Assembly: GCA_039000515.1 (NCBI GenBank)
Contig: JBCFYV010000100.1
Coordinates: 30,926,421 to 30,990,420, forward strand
DNA: 64,000 nt
DNA from: Timema cristinae
Lineage: Eukaryota; Arthropoda; Insecta; Phasmatodea; Timematidae
Direction of reading: 5' to 3'
The translations under genes were made by a program, and so were the position numbers. The stretch's first letter is position 1; each line of letters begins with the position of its first letter. Of the stretch, positions 45,186-57,246 are shown piece by piece. The notes beneath the pieces are model-generated. The model had not been told where the DNA came from. It did no database searches and saw only the letters and a program-made list of their open reading frames with translations.

Positions 45186-45912
45186 CGTGATGATGATGTC
45201 AAGGGTTGGCAACATTTTTGACATAGCGGACTGTATGGGTTTGAAAAAATATATATATGGTGGGCTGGTTTGAAAAAAAAACCCGAGCAAAACATGTTAC
45301 TTTGTATGTTTCATATAGTATTTAGTTATGTCTATTTTTATTAACACAATTTTTTTTTGTGTGATGGATAAAGTCAATCAATGAGTTGGATCCAGTCCGT
45401 GGGCTGTATGTTGCGGGAGATTTATGACGGGATTTAATATACGTGAGGTTGATGAATCTGGAGCTGTTTAAAGAAACATACCATCTGTCAGAAAAAGGTT
45501 ACCTAGATGCACCGAAATTTCTTGAAACTTTTTTTTTACGAACTTTTACTCGGCGCATTAAAATTGCTATTGAAATATTTTTTAAATTTTTGAATAGAAT
45601 ATTATACACACGCGAAATAAAATATAAAATTATATTTGCTGAAAAATTTAACTATTTGTCTTTTAAAATGCGTATCAAGCTCAATTTTACTAATCTAAAT
45701 CCAAATTAAGGATGTTAAAAATTTCAAACTACATTTCTTATATGTATCATGTTGTCTGTCATAATGCTTTTTTTTAAGTCACAAGTAAGCGTTCCCTTTA
45801 AAAACATTATATCAAATAGTTTTAAAATATTATATGGGGCCATATTTTACTTTAAAAGACTGTATATCGATTATAACTTATATGAATTGTTAAAAATATA
45901 TACACATATTAT
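45186..45912. other. AT-rich sequence without a supported gene
   Basis: An 88-codon plus frame at 45443-45709 is AT-rich and Lys/Ile/Phe-rich, with no recognisable domain. Confidence 0.35.
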
Positions 45913-46022
45913 GTAAAACCACCCTTGGTACACCAAACCGTGATTCGAACCCCAATCTCCCTGTCATCGGCAGTCTAGTCCAACAGCAGAGGGAAACCTT
46001 AAACCATGCGGCCAGCGAAGCA
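45913..46022 (-). mobile_element. SINE family A1 head fragment
   Basis: B-box complement GTGATTCGAACCCCAATC and head complement AAACCATGCGGCCAGCGAAG. No body or tail beyond AAACCACCC. Confidence 0.6.
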
Positions 46023-46491
46023 GGTGAAAATCTATGTTACTTTTCTGTTACTACAGGCTATGCCTGTCTCTGACATGCACAATTTCGGATCAGGCACTTC
46101 AAATCGGTTTCCTGTAGTTATATATTTTTAGATTTTTTCTAAACACGAGTCTAGCGTGGTTTGTATCCAGGGCTATGACAGGTTATCATGATTGTTTTTT
46201 ATTTTAAGTTTAAGGATTTTCTCATAAATATGTCATGCTCTATAGGTGAATACTACAACACTATCCCCGCGATCGAAGTGTTCTGAATCCCCCCCCCCCC
46301 CTTGGCCATCCCTTGAAATAATTATTAATCTTAAGAATTTTAAGGATAGCTGCAATAATTAAGTAATCTCTGCGCAGTGTTTCAGCTTTGTATCTTATAA
46401 AGAAGTTTGAAAAAAACTATGGACTTACAAAGATAAAAACAAGCACCACATTATATAGATACCAAGTTTCACAATTAAAAAAAGTCCGAAC
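46023..46491. other. unique sequence, no gene recognised
   Basis: A C run at 46291-46301 is the only notable feature. Confidence 0.35.
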
Positions 46492-46632
46492 TATACGAAT
46501 CTGTTAATTAGAGGAAATGTGCCCGCGTTCGTGGGTAGAGGAGGGAACCATTTAGGAATAACCCCCCCTCATTTCACACAGCCAGGAATCGAACTCCAAC
46601 CTCCCTGTTGTTTGTAGGTCAGATTAAGAGCA
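46492..46632 (-). mobile_element. SINE family A fragment
   Basis: Body (GTGCCCGCGTTCGTGGGTAG) and B-box complement (CAGGAATCGAACTCC). It lies head-to-head with the plus-strand A1 copy that follows. Confidence 0.55.
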
Positions 46633-46636
46633 GTAA

Positions 46637-47280
46637 GACCTACTTCAGTGGACGCATAGTCTTAAGGCGTCACTCTTGCAAAGGACTAGACTGATGATGA
46701 CAGGTATGTGGGAGATCGAATCCCGGTCGGGTGTACTGAGGGAGTTTTTTCCATAAATGCTTCACCAACGTCATCCAACGTAAATGCGGGTAAACTTCCT
46801 CTTAATTCAACCTTCCTCATCCTAAAGGTGGGGATGTAGGAAAAGCGAGAAAAGGCCCGTGTTTTTGCCGTTTTTATAGCAAAACATGATTTTTTTTTTT
46901 GACAAAATAAATCAAATATTGGTGTTAGTACAAACACATAGTTTAATTTTCTTCCGATTGTGATATCAACAGTTGTTGAATATCTGCCATGAGCATAGCA
47001 GCATTATCTCATAATCTAATAAATTATTTAAATGAATAGAAAACGTTGTCATTAACTACCAGGACATCCTTGACAGATATTTAAAAACTGTTGATATTAC
47101 CATGGGAAGAAAATTAAACTCTGTGTTGTGTACTGAGGCACTATTTGTTTTATCTGGCTAAAAAGTCTTGCTATAAAAATTACAAAAACACTGACCTTTT
47201 CTCGCGTTTCCTACATACCCAACTCATTAGTGTTACAAGTAAATAGGAATCTGAACGGTTAGTAAGAAGCGGTACTAAAA
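46637..47280 (+). mobile_element. SINE family A1 split by a foldback MITE
   Basis: Left part 46637-46823: head ACCTACTTCAGTGGACGCAT, B box GATCGAATCCCGG, and body to CTTCCTCATCC. Right part 47224-47280: TCATTAGTGTTACAAGTA..GAACGGTTAGTAAGAAGCGG and an A run. The SINE reads continuously once the MITE is skipped. Confidence 0.85.
46824..47223. mobile_element. foldback MITE, copy 2
   Basis: Inverted halves: GGTGGGGATGTAGGAAAAGC on the left; the right, reversed, reads GTTGGGTATGTAGGAAACGC, followed in both by GAGAAAAGG. The inner arms include AACAGTTGTTGAATATCTG. It is homologous to 12511-12896. Here the flanks do not show TTAA. Confidence 0.8.
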
Positions 47281-47817
47281 AAAAAATCCTTGACTCATTT
47301 GATAAATAATTTTAAAAGGCTAGTGTATGAAATAACTAAGGTATGAAAGGGAGTAAGAGGGTAATACCAGTCTAAGCCTACGACAGTAAAATATGAGCTG
47401 ACACTAAGCCCATCCACACACTGGGACCGACTACGTAAGCCTAAAGAACGCACGTAATCGCATGAAGTCGCCCGAGCAAACCCGACATGAGACAAAGGAA
47501 GGGAGTCTTCACAGTGGAGGCGACTCAGTCGTCCGACTGCGCGTGTGATCTTCCGACCTGCGACTGGATCTCAACAAGTTGGGATTTTTCGTTGAAGTCA
47601 CACGACTTGACTAGCCGTTTTGCCTATGTTTTAGTTTTAAAAAATTCCAAAATATAGACAGAAAAATTGATAAGTCTAGTTTTCGAGAGGAAGTAACATT
47701 GGAATCAAAAGAGACTACCACCACCATTCGAGAGACGTCCAAAGAGATGTGTGGTATATTTGTTTAAACCCATTAATTCCTCCTTCAACAACTTCTTTAT
47801 TACCAGATCAGTAGATT
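47281..47817. other. unique sequence with a GC-richer core
   Basis: 47390-47590 is CpG-rich and contains repeated CGACT strings (GGCGACTCAGTCGTCCGACT). Possible transposon end, not established. No gene was recognised. Confidence 0.3.
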
Positions 47818-48020
47818 ATCCTTCCTTCACCTCTGACAAGACGTTGTATTAATCAAAACTTGTGAATGTGTGGAATGTCAGGCCGCCACCGTGGTTCGGA
47901 TCCCACGTTAAACTGTAGGTCCTTCATTTCATATCACAATCACCCTACCATTACACATTAGCGTGTGTATAACCCGAACGGGTAGTAAGATGCGGTGATG
48001 ATAATAGTAAAATAATAATA
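47818..48020 (+). mobile_element. SINE family B, 5'-truncated
   Basis: Starts CCTTCCTTCACCTCTGACAA, runs through the body to ATAACCCGAACGGGTAGTAA and an interrupted (AAT)n. Confidence 0.88.
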
Positions 48021-48129
48021 ATAATCAATTATTTTTAAGGAGGTAAATTGAGAGCTAATTTTTCAATTTTCACTCTATTTAGAAAAAACTCAAAGTATTG
48101 TACCACTCAATGACAACTAGGAGGTACAA

Positions 48130-48420
48130 GGACAGGCTGCATCTGATGAAGTCGTTCTCAATGTGCGGAGTCCAGTGTTACGATTAAGTCACGTGTAGTC
48201 GGGCGTTCAGCGTAGTCGGTTCCAATGTACGAACCAGTGCGGGTTTCACAGTAATAACTTTATATCTAGCGCTAGCGGTTAAGGGCGGGGGAAGTCTCTC
48301 ACCACCTTTGCTCCCATTTGACCAACCAATGGGAGTTTATGTAATGGTTGTGTGCAGGTTTAAGTAGGTAATAGTTGTACGGTGTTGTGTTGCTGGTAAC
48401 ATTTTCAAGAACAATGTATT
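48130..48420. promoter_or_regulatory. CpG-rich promoter-like patch
   Basis: Contains GGGCGGGGG (GC box-like, 48285), an inverted pair TCCCATT..AATGGGA around a CCAAT motif (48310-48333) and several CpG in otherwise AT-rich DNA. No first exon or donor was identified. Confidence 0.25.
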
Positions 48421-50165
48421 AACACACCTCTATCCACCTGGTTAACAACAACCGTTAAATAACGAGGATAAGATTTGAAACTGATTAAATTGTTTTAAAA
48501 TATACTTGTAGTTTTAGTTTTATTCTAATTATTTAGGTATCCCAAACTCAAAAGGGGAAATTAGCCCTCCAAACAAATGCAAACATTGAACTAATCAAAG
48601 AAAAGTTAAAATACAAGAGAGGAAAGCTACGAGCCAAAAGAGAAAAAGAGGAGTAGATAAGGGATAAGGAAACAAAACAAATCTATAAATATTCGTTAGT
48701 TGAAAACATCTTGACACGCAAAAAAGTGCCGTTCTTCAATTAAGTAAGGCTCTTTTTTTTTCATAATTCCCTACCCCATTTAACCCAACAAGTAAGGATA
48801 GTAATATTTTCAGTTACACTCCTGTCCCTCCTTCTCCCTCATTATATTAGAGATGTGTTTAGTTTTTATTAAATTAAACTGTTTTAATCGTCTAATTATT
48901 CCTAAGCATAAGAGTTTAAATAAATCGAGTGATATGAAATTCTAGAATATTTTAAATTGCAGTAATAAATAAAATATAAGTGAAATTTTATAGTTAATTT
49001 ATTTTCTGACAAAAAACATTTTACATGTTTGTTTCACTATGAACATTGATAAAAAAAAACTTACGTAAGATAGATTCTGAAACCACTCCACCCTTTTCCG
49101 CCCCCCATCATCACACTCTCTCGTAAGAAAACGTAAAAAAAACTGAACGTTCGTTACCCCACAAAAAAAAACTTTTATGTGAAATAAGGACGGCCCCTAA
49201 GTCAATCGTCATGAGCTTGATTTCGGTTTCTAGGCGTCATTTTTCAATTTACGAATACGATATTTGAAGCGGCTGTATCTTTAGTGTAAAGATTAGATCT
49301 ATATTACATTCATGTACAATTTAATTGTATAAGTCATTCACGAGCTAAGTTTATCTGGATGACACTTCGAAATGTTACTAGAAGTAATCCCTATTATATC
49401 ACTACGCCAACAGCTGACATCTATCACTTTGGATCACTGTAATGAAAACAAATGGTAATATATTAATGTGATAGCTAACCACAGTAATTTAGGCCAATAT
49501 TATTTATATATTTATTTGAGGACGGACACAAAGTTATTTACCGTTTTATTCCACTTTAAAAAAAATATTAACACCACTTTCACAAAAACTTCTAACGAAC
49601 ATAGCTTCAAAATGTCGACCGACGAATTTAAAACATATGATTGAACATAACGGTAAACAAGTTTTTTTAAATGATGCAGACACGCAGTTGATGAAAATAT
49701 TTTACTCAGTTAAATATTTCAAAATACGATAAAATAATCATATAATAGTTTATTGTATATAAAAAAATGACAACAATTTTCTCTTTTTCAAGTAAATACG
49801 ATACCTGTATTAAAAGATATTGATGTATGCACTATATTACACAAAATCAGTAACGTTCCAAAACGAAAAATAAGTACTTTTAATTATGTTTAAAATATTG
49901 TTTCGAGTTGGATAAAAAGAAATTATTTAAAAAAATGAAATAGTATGAGAAAATTTAAGTTTACGTTATTTTAAATGTAATATATAACAGTAATTAAAGT
50001 TTTCTTTACATTTAAAACAAAATTGTGATATCTTACAAGTGTTGGCAACCCAAAACCTAAACATATGATTTTCGAACTGTCATCCAGGTAAAAACCTATC
50101 TTGAACGGAATATACATGCTTAGCTTTATTTCAAAATGTACACAATCATAATGATATATATTATA
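48421..50165. other. unique AT-rich sequence, no gene recognised
   Basis: No repeats of the families above and no credible frames. Confidence 0.4.
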
Positions 50166-50318
50166 CCCGCCACGTTGGTTGAGTGACCTAATGCTTCACT
50201 ACTTCATTATACTACGAAAATGCGGGTACATATTTTCTAAATTATACCTTCCTTATAATCACCCATGGATGTAAATATGCGGATAACCCAAATGTAAAGT
50301 AAGACGCGGTGCATGCAA
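50166..50318 (+). mobile_element. SINE family A, internally deleted
   Basis: Head ACCCGCCACGTTGGTTGAGT joins the body (GAAAATGCGGGTACATAT) without a B box. It ends GTAAAGTAAGACGCGGTGCA. Confidence 0.65.
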
Positions 50319-50635
50319 AAATAAAAAAGTTATACTATCTCAAAGGATGATTTAATCAAACTGATAATTCGAAAATACATGTTTGTATGTGTTAAGAAAA
50401 AAGGTTGAGGTTAAGTGCTTGACCGTATGAAGAGAAGTTGAAAGTGTTTGTCCAAAAAAATAAAAGGTTAATGACGTGAGAATAATTTCACACATGTCAA
50501 GAAAAAGCTTGAATGGAATGTTTGTACATGAAATGGAAAGGGCTTGGAGGAAATGTTTGCTCAAGCCTAGAAAAATATAAGTTATCTTTTGAGAGATTTT
50601 CAACTTATGTATTTATCTTCATTTTATTATTCTTA

Positions 50636-50668
50636 AGCACCGCGTCTTACTACCCGTTCAGACTATAT
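50636..50668 (-). mobile_element. short A/B tail fragment
   Basis: About 33 bp of shared tail complement (GCGTCTTACTACCCGTTCAG) after TTCTTAAGCACC. No clear duplication. Confidence 0.6.
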
Positions 50669-50699
50669 GTAGTATTTTTAATCTTATATTTGGCTTACT

Positions 50700-51970
50700 A
50701 TAAATGATTGATATTTGAATTAAACTTATGTAACCTAACTCTTTCATCATCCCACACAAATAACAAACAGAGGTAGAGACAATAGAGCTATAAATTGTAT
50801 TCAAAACAATCAAGAAACACCTCAATGAGGAAGTGGAACATACAAGCGTTAGGCGCTGAGCAAGTAAACAAGCCAAATGGGCTGGCAGGTGCATAGGTAA
50901 CCACCAAGGTCAGAAGGGCATGCAAACAGCAACAATAGGGGCAACCAATTTTAGCGCCAAATATGGCGTCATCAGAAAACCACGATAATACACTAAGAAT
51001 TGACCTCCAAGTTAATATTAATTACACCTCTCATAATCTAAGGTTCAGACCCAAGAACAGGCTTGTACTCTTGTATTAAACCTAAGGTGAGAATAGGATG
51101 ACAAGTTGTCGTCATCTGACAAACCCTAACTAACCTAATTATTGGTATGAAACCTTTCATTATTTATATATAAAGCTCAAAATACCCAACAATAATAAAT
51201 AATCTGAATATCTAATAACAAGTAGAATGTCTACCAGAAAAATATTTACTTGGCTGTGCAAGGCCCCTTCTTTAACTAACATATAAATATACGTTATACA
51301 ACGATATTAAACTAAATCAAATTTAATAACAAACAGAACGTCCAAATTAGAAATATTATCCATGCCGGCTTGCGGCCCCACATTTAACAAATATCTAAAC
51401 ATAAATTGCCCATCAATAATAAACTTTTCCCAATCCTTTCGACACCAAAGAGATCATGACAACATAAAATAATACATAACATTTTGTTACTGCCTCTCTA
51501 CTAGTTAAAGCAGGCCATGAAACTTTCCGTGAAGCGGATATAATAAATTTAAGATAAAGACAATCAGGTCAAAAGGTCTTCCCAAAACATCCAAGGAACG
51601 AGCAACGCTACGGTCTGGTCGCCAATGGTATCCAAATATCCCATAGCCTAAAGGCAGAAAACCGTAAAAGAAATAATAATAATAATAATAATCATCAAAA
51701 ATATATGTAAGTCCTGAACAGTAAATTCAGAGTAATAAAGATTTAGCGCCAAATAGAATTTTGAGATACATGTCAAACCTACTAAACAGTCAGGCCTCTC
51801 ACCTCGAAAGCCCAGAGTGTAATGCGTGATCACATTCTGGACTCCAACCGTTATATATAATAAGGAAATCATGTGTTCTCGGGGCGCGGAGAGCAACGGA
51901 GAGGAAAGGTGTAAGGGTTCCAGAACATTCTCCACTCGTCCACACGCATTTATGTCTACACACAATCACA
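50700..51970. other. unique sequence, no gene recognised
   Basis: AT-rich with an (AAT)n run at 51674-51692. GC rises after about 51840. Confidence 0.35.
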
Positions 51971-51974
51971 GTTC

Positions 51975-52164
51975 GTAGAAGTTCTGAATACCCCGCTAAC
52001 GTGCGCTGAGCTCACGTGCAACGCTGCTCATTTGATTTGAGGAGCGGTTCAATCAACACGGCTGTCAGCGAACCTCGGACCTCGAGCTAGTTCAACGTTG
52101 ACAGTGCTGTGGTGTGTATATCGGACTGTAGTCGTGCCGGAATGAGTCAACTGGAGCTGGCATG
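51975..52164 (+). CDS. possible promoter and first coding exon, unidentified
   Basis: A CpG-rich patch (GCGCTGAGCTCACGTGC, GAACCTCGGACCTCGAG) ends in ATG at 52142, an open frame MSQLELA, and a consensus donor CATG|GTGAGT at 52165. The exon would end in phase 2. The sharp drop back to AT-rich DNA after the donor fits an exon-intron boundary. No downstream exon or product was identified. Confidence 0.28.
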
Positions 52165-52426
52165 GTGAGTTATACAACTTCTCCGAATTTATGTTGTAAC
52201 AAGGTTACACTTTTATAGACTGGAGAAATAATTTTTATGTATTTAATTTTCTGACTAAATACACTTAATTTGTAAGGTGTTTGTTTGTTTTTTTTGCTAA
52301 GAACGTACTTTACATTCATAAAATATAAGAAACCACAACTATAAAATATATTATTAAAGTTTGATAAATTCGCTTCTGTGTTATAAAATTGTGATCGTCA
52401 ATCATATAATGAGTATTATAACTATA

Positions 52427-52655
52427 GCCACTTTGATGGTCGAATGGTATAAGTTGTCGCTCTCACAATAGACTAGACTTGCGATGACGCAGATATCGAG
52501 GCTATAATTCGAGTTGTGGTTTTTCCTAAATGTTTTTCTACTCTCCCTCTACGCAAATATGGATACACTTCCTTTAAATTAACTTTCCCAATCCTTACTA
52601 AATGGCGTAGTTAGCACATATGCGTACAACCGGAATGGGTATTAAAACAGGGTGA
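52427..52655 (+). mobile_element. SINE family A1
   Basis: Head CACTTTGATGGTCGAATGGT, B-box region (CGAGGCTATAATTCGAG), body, and tail GCGTACAACCGGAATGGGTA. Confidence 0.75.
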
Positions 52656-52682
52656 CCAAATATATATAATATCATCATTATC

Positions 52683-53460
52683 AGGAACTGTTTCCAGCCT
52701 GTGGCCGGGTTTGTCTAGTAAAATGCCTCCATCTCCCTCTTTCCTTCCACCATTCTTCCTCCTGCAGTATATTCAACTCTTCTCCTTTCACTTGCACACT
52801 TGCTGCTATCTGTTTCTCCCATCTCTTCCTTGATCTCCATTGAGAACTCTTCCTTAACTTCTTGGAACACTTTTCCCTTCCATCCTCATTACGTATCCAT
52901 ACCATTTCATCCTAGCTTCCTCTACTATATCATGCACCCCCTGTACTCCAACTCTAGACCATACATCTTCATTCCTAATCCTATCTCTTCTGGTGACAAC
53001 TAACATGCTCCTCAAAAATTTCATCCCCATGGCGTCCAATTTCCTCGTTTCTCTTTTATCCAAAGTCCAAGCTTCCTCTGTATACGTTACTATGGATATG
53101 AAGTATGCTCTGTACAACACCTCCTTACACTTCAGGAGCACTTCTCTTTTCCATTGTAGGTCTCTTACACGCCTGAAGAAAACCTCTCCTGCTGCCGTCA
53201 TCTCAATATATATCCTCTGGTGCCTCCCTTTGCCTCAATCACACTACCCAGATACTTCACGCTATTTACTTCTTACAAATATGCTCCATCCAGTTTATCA
53301 CCTTTCTTGGCCTTGTTCTCTGCCTTGTCATCATCATCACTTCATTTTTCACCATACTAAATTTCATTCCACATTTTTTCACCTCTTCATTCCATTCCTG
53401 CAACTGTTCCTGTACATCCTCTTCCTTTTCCCATCATATCATCAATTCATCCGCAAACAT
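52683..53460 (-). pseudogene. non-LTR retrotransposon reverse transcriptase, C-terminal fragment
   Basis: The minus strand from 53460 starts with MFADELMI, matching the F/YADD palm motif with the second Asp replaced by Glu. KEEDVQEQLQEWNEEVKKCG and KFSMVKNEVMM follow, as in the RT thumb-proximal region. The frame then shifts to VRDLQWKREVLLKCKEVLYR, WTLDKRETRKLDAMGMKFLR, VTRRDRIRNEDVW and MKWYGYVMRMEGKSVPR, the usual C-terminal tail of these LINEs. Another shift leads to EEEWWKERGRWRHFTRQTRP and the end. Stops and at least two frameshifts make it dead. The 5' truncation just at the catalytic box fits incomplete reverse transcription. Confidence 0.88.
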
Positions 53461-53689
53461 CATATATATCATATATACATATATATGCTAATTAGTTTAT
53501 TATTTTGAGTGCTATACGAATTACACAGCTCTAGTTTTTAATCTGAAATCTCTAAATGGGTCGAATTTAATCAAAATCTTTTGGTTTCAAAATTCCTAAG
53601 CAAAGTTGCTTTTTTTACATATTTTTCTCGGTGCTAAACTTGAAAAAAGAATATATTAGTAAAATACCTTTATCTTGAGCTAAGAAATT

Positions 53690-54040
53690 ATCCTAATATT
53701 ACATCCTTTATCTTCATTAGGTCATCAATCTTGCAATTGATTTGCTGCAGATTCCATTTTTGCCTATCCTAGACAATTTTTTTTTTAAGTTTGTACCTTC
53801 TTCTACCGACTTCGTCCACTGTCTTATTCATCCACTCCATTCTTGGCCTTCATCTTGGTCTCTCCTTCCACATCTACTTCTATAATTATTTTCGTTGAAC
53901 TTTCATGTATCAGTATGTGTCCTACCATGTTAACTATTCTTGGCCCTATACCTTTCCAAAGCTACCTATATGTATTTGCTTTTCTCACCACTTCTGTATT
54001 TGCTACTATCTTCGTCCATCTGAATATTAACTAATAGGGC
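53690..54040 (-). pseudogene. second LINE C-terminal fragment, different family
   Basis: The minus strand from about 54035 reads RWTKIVANTEVVRKANTYR, LWKGIGPRIVNMVGHILIHE and STKIIIEVDVEGE, then after a frameshift RMEWMNKTVDEVGRRRYKLK and DRQKWNLQQINCKIDD. This is the GHxLRH..EG..GRPR-type tail seen at the C-terminus of several LINE polyproteins. It differs from the neighbouring fragment, so two LINE families have landed within 1.4 kb on the same strand. Confidence 0.8.
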
Positions 54041-54074
54041 ATTAAGATGAAACCATATAAAAATAATAAATTTA

Positions 54075-54160
54075 GTTGTTAGTGCCAGCTCGCATCGAAC
54101 CGTGATTCCCTGGACTAATGCCCAAGCATTCCTTCAACCTAGCCAGGGGATGGGCTTTTA
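54075..54160 (-). mobile_element. tRNA-like SINE head fragment
   Basis: The minus strand reads GCCCATCCCCTGGCTAGGTT with B-box-like ACGGTTCGATGCGAGC. It is not one of families A to D. Confidence 0.35.
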
Positions 54161-54284
54161 TTGGCGAAACCATATTGAGCTTTTTTCTGAACTCATTTTT
54201 ATGAACAAATTGCTTAGAATAATTATATTATGAAATAAATAAAGTAGAAACCAAACTAAAATCAAATTGTCTACCTTTTATAGA

Positions 54285-54748
54285 GGTGTATAAAATACTA
54301 GCCCCCCTTCCCTGTAAAAAATATCGTAAAGAATCTTTTAAAACAAAGCTTCAAATCATCCATCATGTCAATATAAAAACCAAACTTTTTTTTTCCTTAT
54401 TTTTTCGAAAATACAGTCCTACCATCACTGTATAGCCCCCTCACACTTTTTATCCTCCCTCCTATTTTCATATCATTCCTCTTTCCTCACCCCTACCCTT
54501 CGCCCCCTTCACCAACACCACTTTCCCTTCAATAACTTTTTTTTCCCCAACCTCTATTTAATATACAATCGACATTTTTATAAGGAATAAATTAAATTTT
54601 CAAAATAAAATTTAGCCTATGTTACTCGCTGATAATGTATCTTTATATTTGTCAAAGAATTTTTGAAATCGGTCCAGTATTTTTTGAGTTTATCCATTAC
54701 AAACAAAAAAAACCAAATATTTCCTCTTTATAATATTAGTATAGATAT
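54285..54748 (+). mobile_element. RTE-type non-LTR derived repeat
   Basis: Head ATACTAGCCCC and 3' end TTGAAATCGGTCCAGTATTT, TTTGAGTTTATCCATTACAA, CTCTTTATAATATTAGTATA. This 3' region closely resembles the one ending many RTE-like copies in insect genomes (recognised from memory). It is non-coding. Confidence 0.65.
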
Positions 54749-55340
54749 TTCATCCAAAATACGTTCGCTCATAGTAATTCAGGGTGGAAAACAACGGGAA
54801 ACTACCGCAAATATAGGACTTATTTAGTACATTTTAGTAGTAGAATTCAATCTTTGGTAAAAAATTTAACTTCAACTTAGCATGAAAAATCATGGATACA
54901 TATATGGCAAAATAACAATAATATAAATATTATAAATTGAATTAGTGAAAAAGTTTGGTGATAATAATTACAAGTTTGAATGTCTAATGATGATATATAA
55001 TAAATATTTTTAATTTTAATAAACAGCTAAAAAGTTTTGAGTATATTAAAAAATATTAAAATTGTGAAATTTATAGTCAAATTTACTTCCAAACAATGAT
55101 ATGACAAGATGATTCAAATATGTATGTATTAATTGTCTTGTGTTAAATGGGGAAAAAACAAAATTGTTAATAATAACTTTTTATTATAAACAATTTTTTC
55201 ACAATTTTAATAATTTTTAAGATGTTTAAAACTTTTTAGATCTTTATTAAAATTTAAATTATTTATTATATATCATAAGACATTTCAACTTATTGTAGCA
55301 TTGGACGTTATATGGGAGACGCAAAAACAAAACAAATAGA
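54749..55340. other. AT-rich sequence without recognised features
   Basis: No boxes, repeats or credible frames. Confidence 0.4.
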
Positions 55341-55344
55341 AGAG

Positions 55345-55680
55345 ACTTACTGCATTCGCCTGTCGACTGGGCCTGCGGGGAACAACGGCTCAAAACCTCC
55401 GGACGAACTTTCACTGACCTGGGAGAACAAGACACTAAGAGCGCGTAATGACTGGCAATCTCAGCCGATGCCCAGGGCTGGCTGCACATGCGCAGTAACG
55501 AGTTCCCGTCACGAGAAGGTTCCCGAAGCTCAGCATTGCTTGCATATTGTTCCATTTTAGTCCAGAATGTATCCCACCCCTTCTCTTTGTCCTCTACTGT
55601 GTTTTGTATATATTCTGTTCTCTGTATCGATAACGACACAATTGGGCCTGTGTCATAGCCGGGATAACACAAGCTCCGGC
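55345..55680 (-). promoter_or_regulatory. CpG-rich promoter-like region with possible first exon
   Basis: On the minus strand an NRF1-like TGCGCATGTGCA (55487-55498) lies upstream of an initiator-like TCAGTG (55412-55417). A GC-rich segment then reaches a consensus donor, AATGCA|GTAAGT, at 55350. The implied first exon is about 55351-55416. A 137-codon frame (55259-55672) crosses the donor and looks compositional. The downstream gene would run leftward; none was identified. Confidence 0.3.
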
Positions 55681-55799
55681 TTTCTGCGACTAAAATGTAA
55701 GATCAAAATTCATTCTTGGCTTATAAAACCTTTTTTTATATACTATGATACTTTTCAAAATTCATTTTTGGCCATATATTTAAATTATATCTAAATTTA

Positions 55800-57246
55800 T
55801 ATCTTATGGTTAGGAACATTTCCTTATTTTTTTTATAACGAGGTCATGGCGCCTTACCAACAGTAATGTCATTTATAATACGATAGTTCCGATAGTTATG
55901 GTCATAATGTATTTAAGGAATATTTAATAACTTTTACGGAAACCATTTTCTTGGTCTTGTCGTTAATTTATTATGGATTGCTATCTGATATTAGAATTGT
56001 AACTTGTGAAAACTTTTTACGCGCCATTTCTAATGGTTAACTATTTGATATTTAAATTTTTATCATATTGTAATACGCTAATTTTGAGGGATATCTTTTG
56101 ATTGCTGAGTTAAGATGGTTTGTTGTCTTTTGCTAAGATCCTTTTATTCTGAGCGAACTTTTAATATTAAAAATAGGAACAAACATTTGATATTAAAAAT
56201 ATAAAATATCTAATAATTTAGTGTTACTAGAAGGGCGCCTCTTCAAGATAGAGTTATGGTTAACTTCATTAAGTTACATTTTTATGTAATACCATGTGAC
56301 TATGTTTATAAAGTCTCTTATTAGTCTCGCGTACACTATACGCATGTTAAGAAAACAAATGTTAACTTTTCTATGGAATATTTTCATAGGTTTCGAGTCA
56401 TAATGTTGTTTACCTATATTATATTGTATACTCTGAATCAAACTGTTACGCAACTATTGAGGATTACTAATAAATATCGACCTTTCTTTACTTGTTTTGT
56501 ATCTTTCTGATATATGCCCCATCATTCCCAAGGAAATTCGTCTAATATTTTGGTTTAGTATGAACTTTAGGAAGGCTCAGTCTCTTGCTGTCTGATTGAG
56601 ATAGAGGGTCACATTTATAAAATCCACAACTGGTTCGAGGGTTGCGAGTTGTGGGACTGTAATGTTTTGTGTTAAACATTTGCAACCTAGAACTCCTCGG
56701 CACTCGCTCTGGGTTAACCCCCCACCCCCCCATTTTTTTAGTTTTTATATTATTCTATGTGTTTTGTTGGCATCTGCTCCTTTTGGATGCTACATTATTA
56801 TTATTATTATTTATTATTATTATTATATCAACTTTTTCATTAATTCGATTTATAATGTCTATAATATTGTTTTGTTTTCATCATACGTATCAATGTTTTT
56901 TCATGCTAAGTTAACGTTGTTAAAATTTTTACCAAAGATTTAATTCTACTACTAATATTCTAATTCGTTCCTTATTGACAATTAAAATGATTTTTCAAAA
57001 ATTAATACATTTGGTTTACCTTGAAAAGGTAATCTTTTATTGACAGATCACACTATGGCCCTGTCTTATAAGCTATGCCATACTAGAAACGGGTAAGTAA
57101 ATATTACTACCTTTCACGGTTAACGAAGTGTACTTATGCTTTCTTCCATGTGGTGTGGGCGGGTGACACTAACAAGAGAATGGGTAGACTCACTAAACTA
57201 TTATTCATATATTTAAAAAAAAATCATCTCTCAAGCTTATTGAATT
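55800..57246. other. unique AT-rich sequence, no gene recognised
   Basis: Includes a CCCCCCACCCCCCC tract near 56718 and (ATT)n at about 56797-56826. Frames here are compositional. Confidence 0.4.

Noticed and set aside
47390..47590. CGACT-rich segment as a transposon end
   Set aside because: Two similar strings lie in direct rather than inverted orientation, and no boundary or duplication was found.
52993..53508. 171-codon plus-strand frame
   Set aside because: Antisense of the LINE RT fragment, whose minus-strand peptide carries recognisable motifs.
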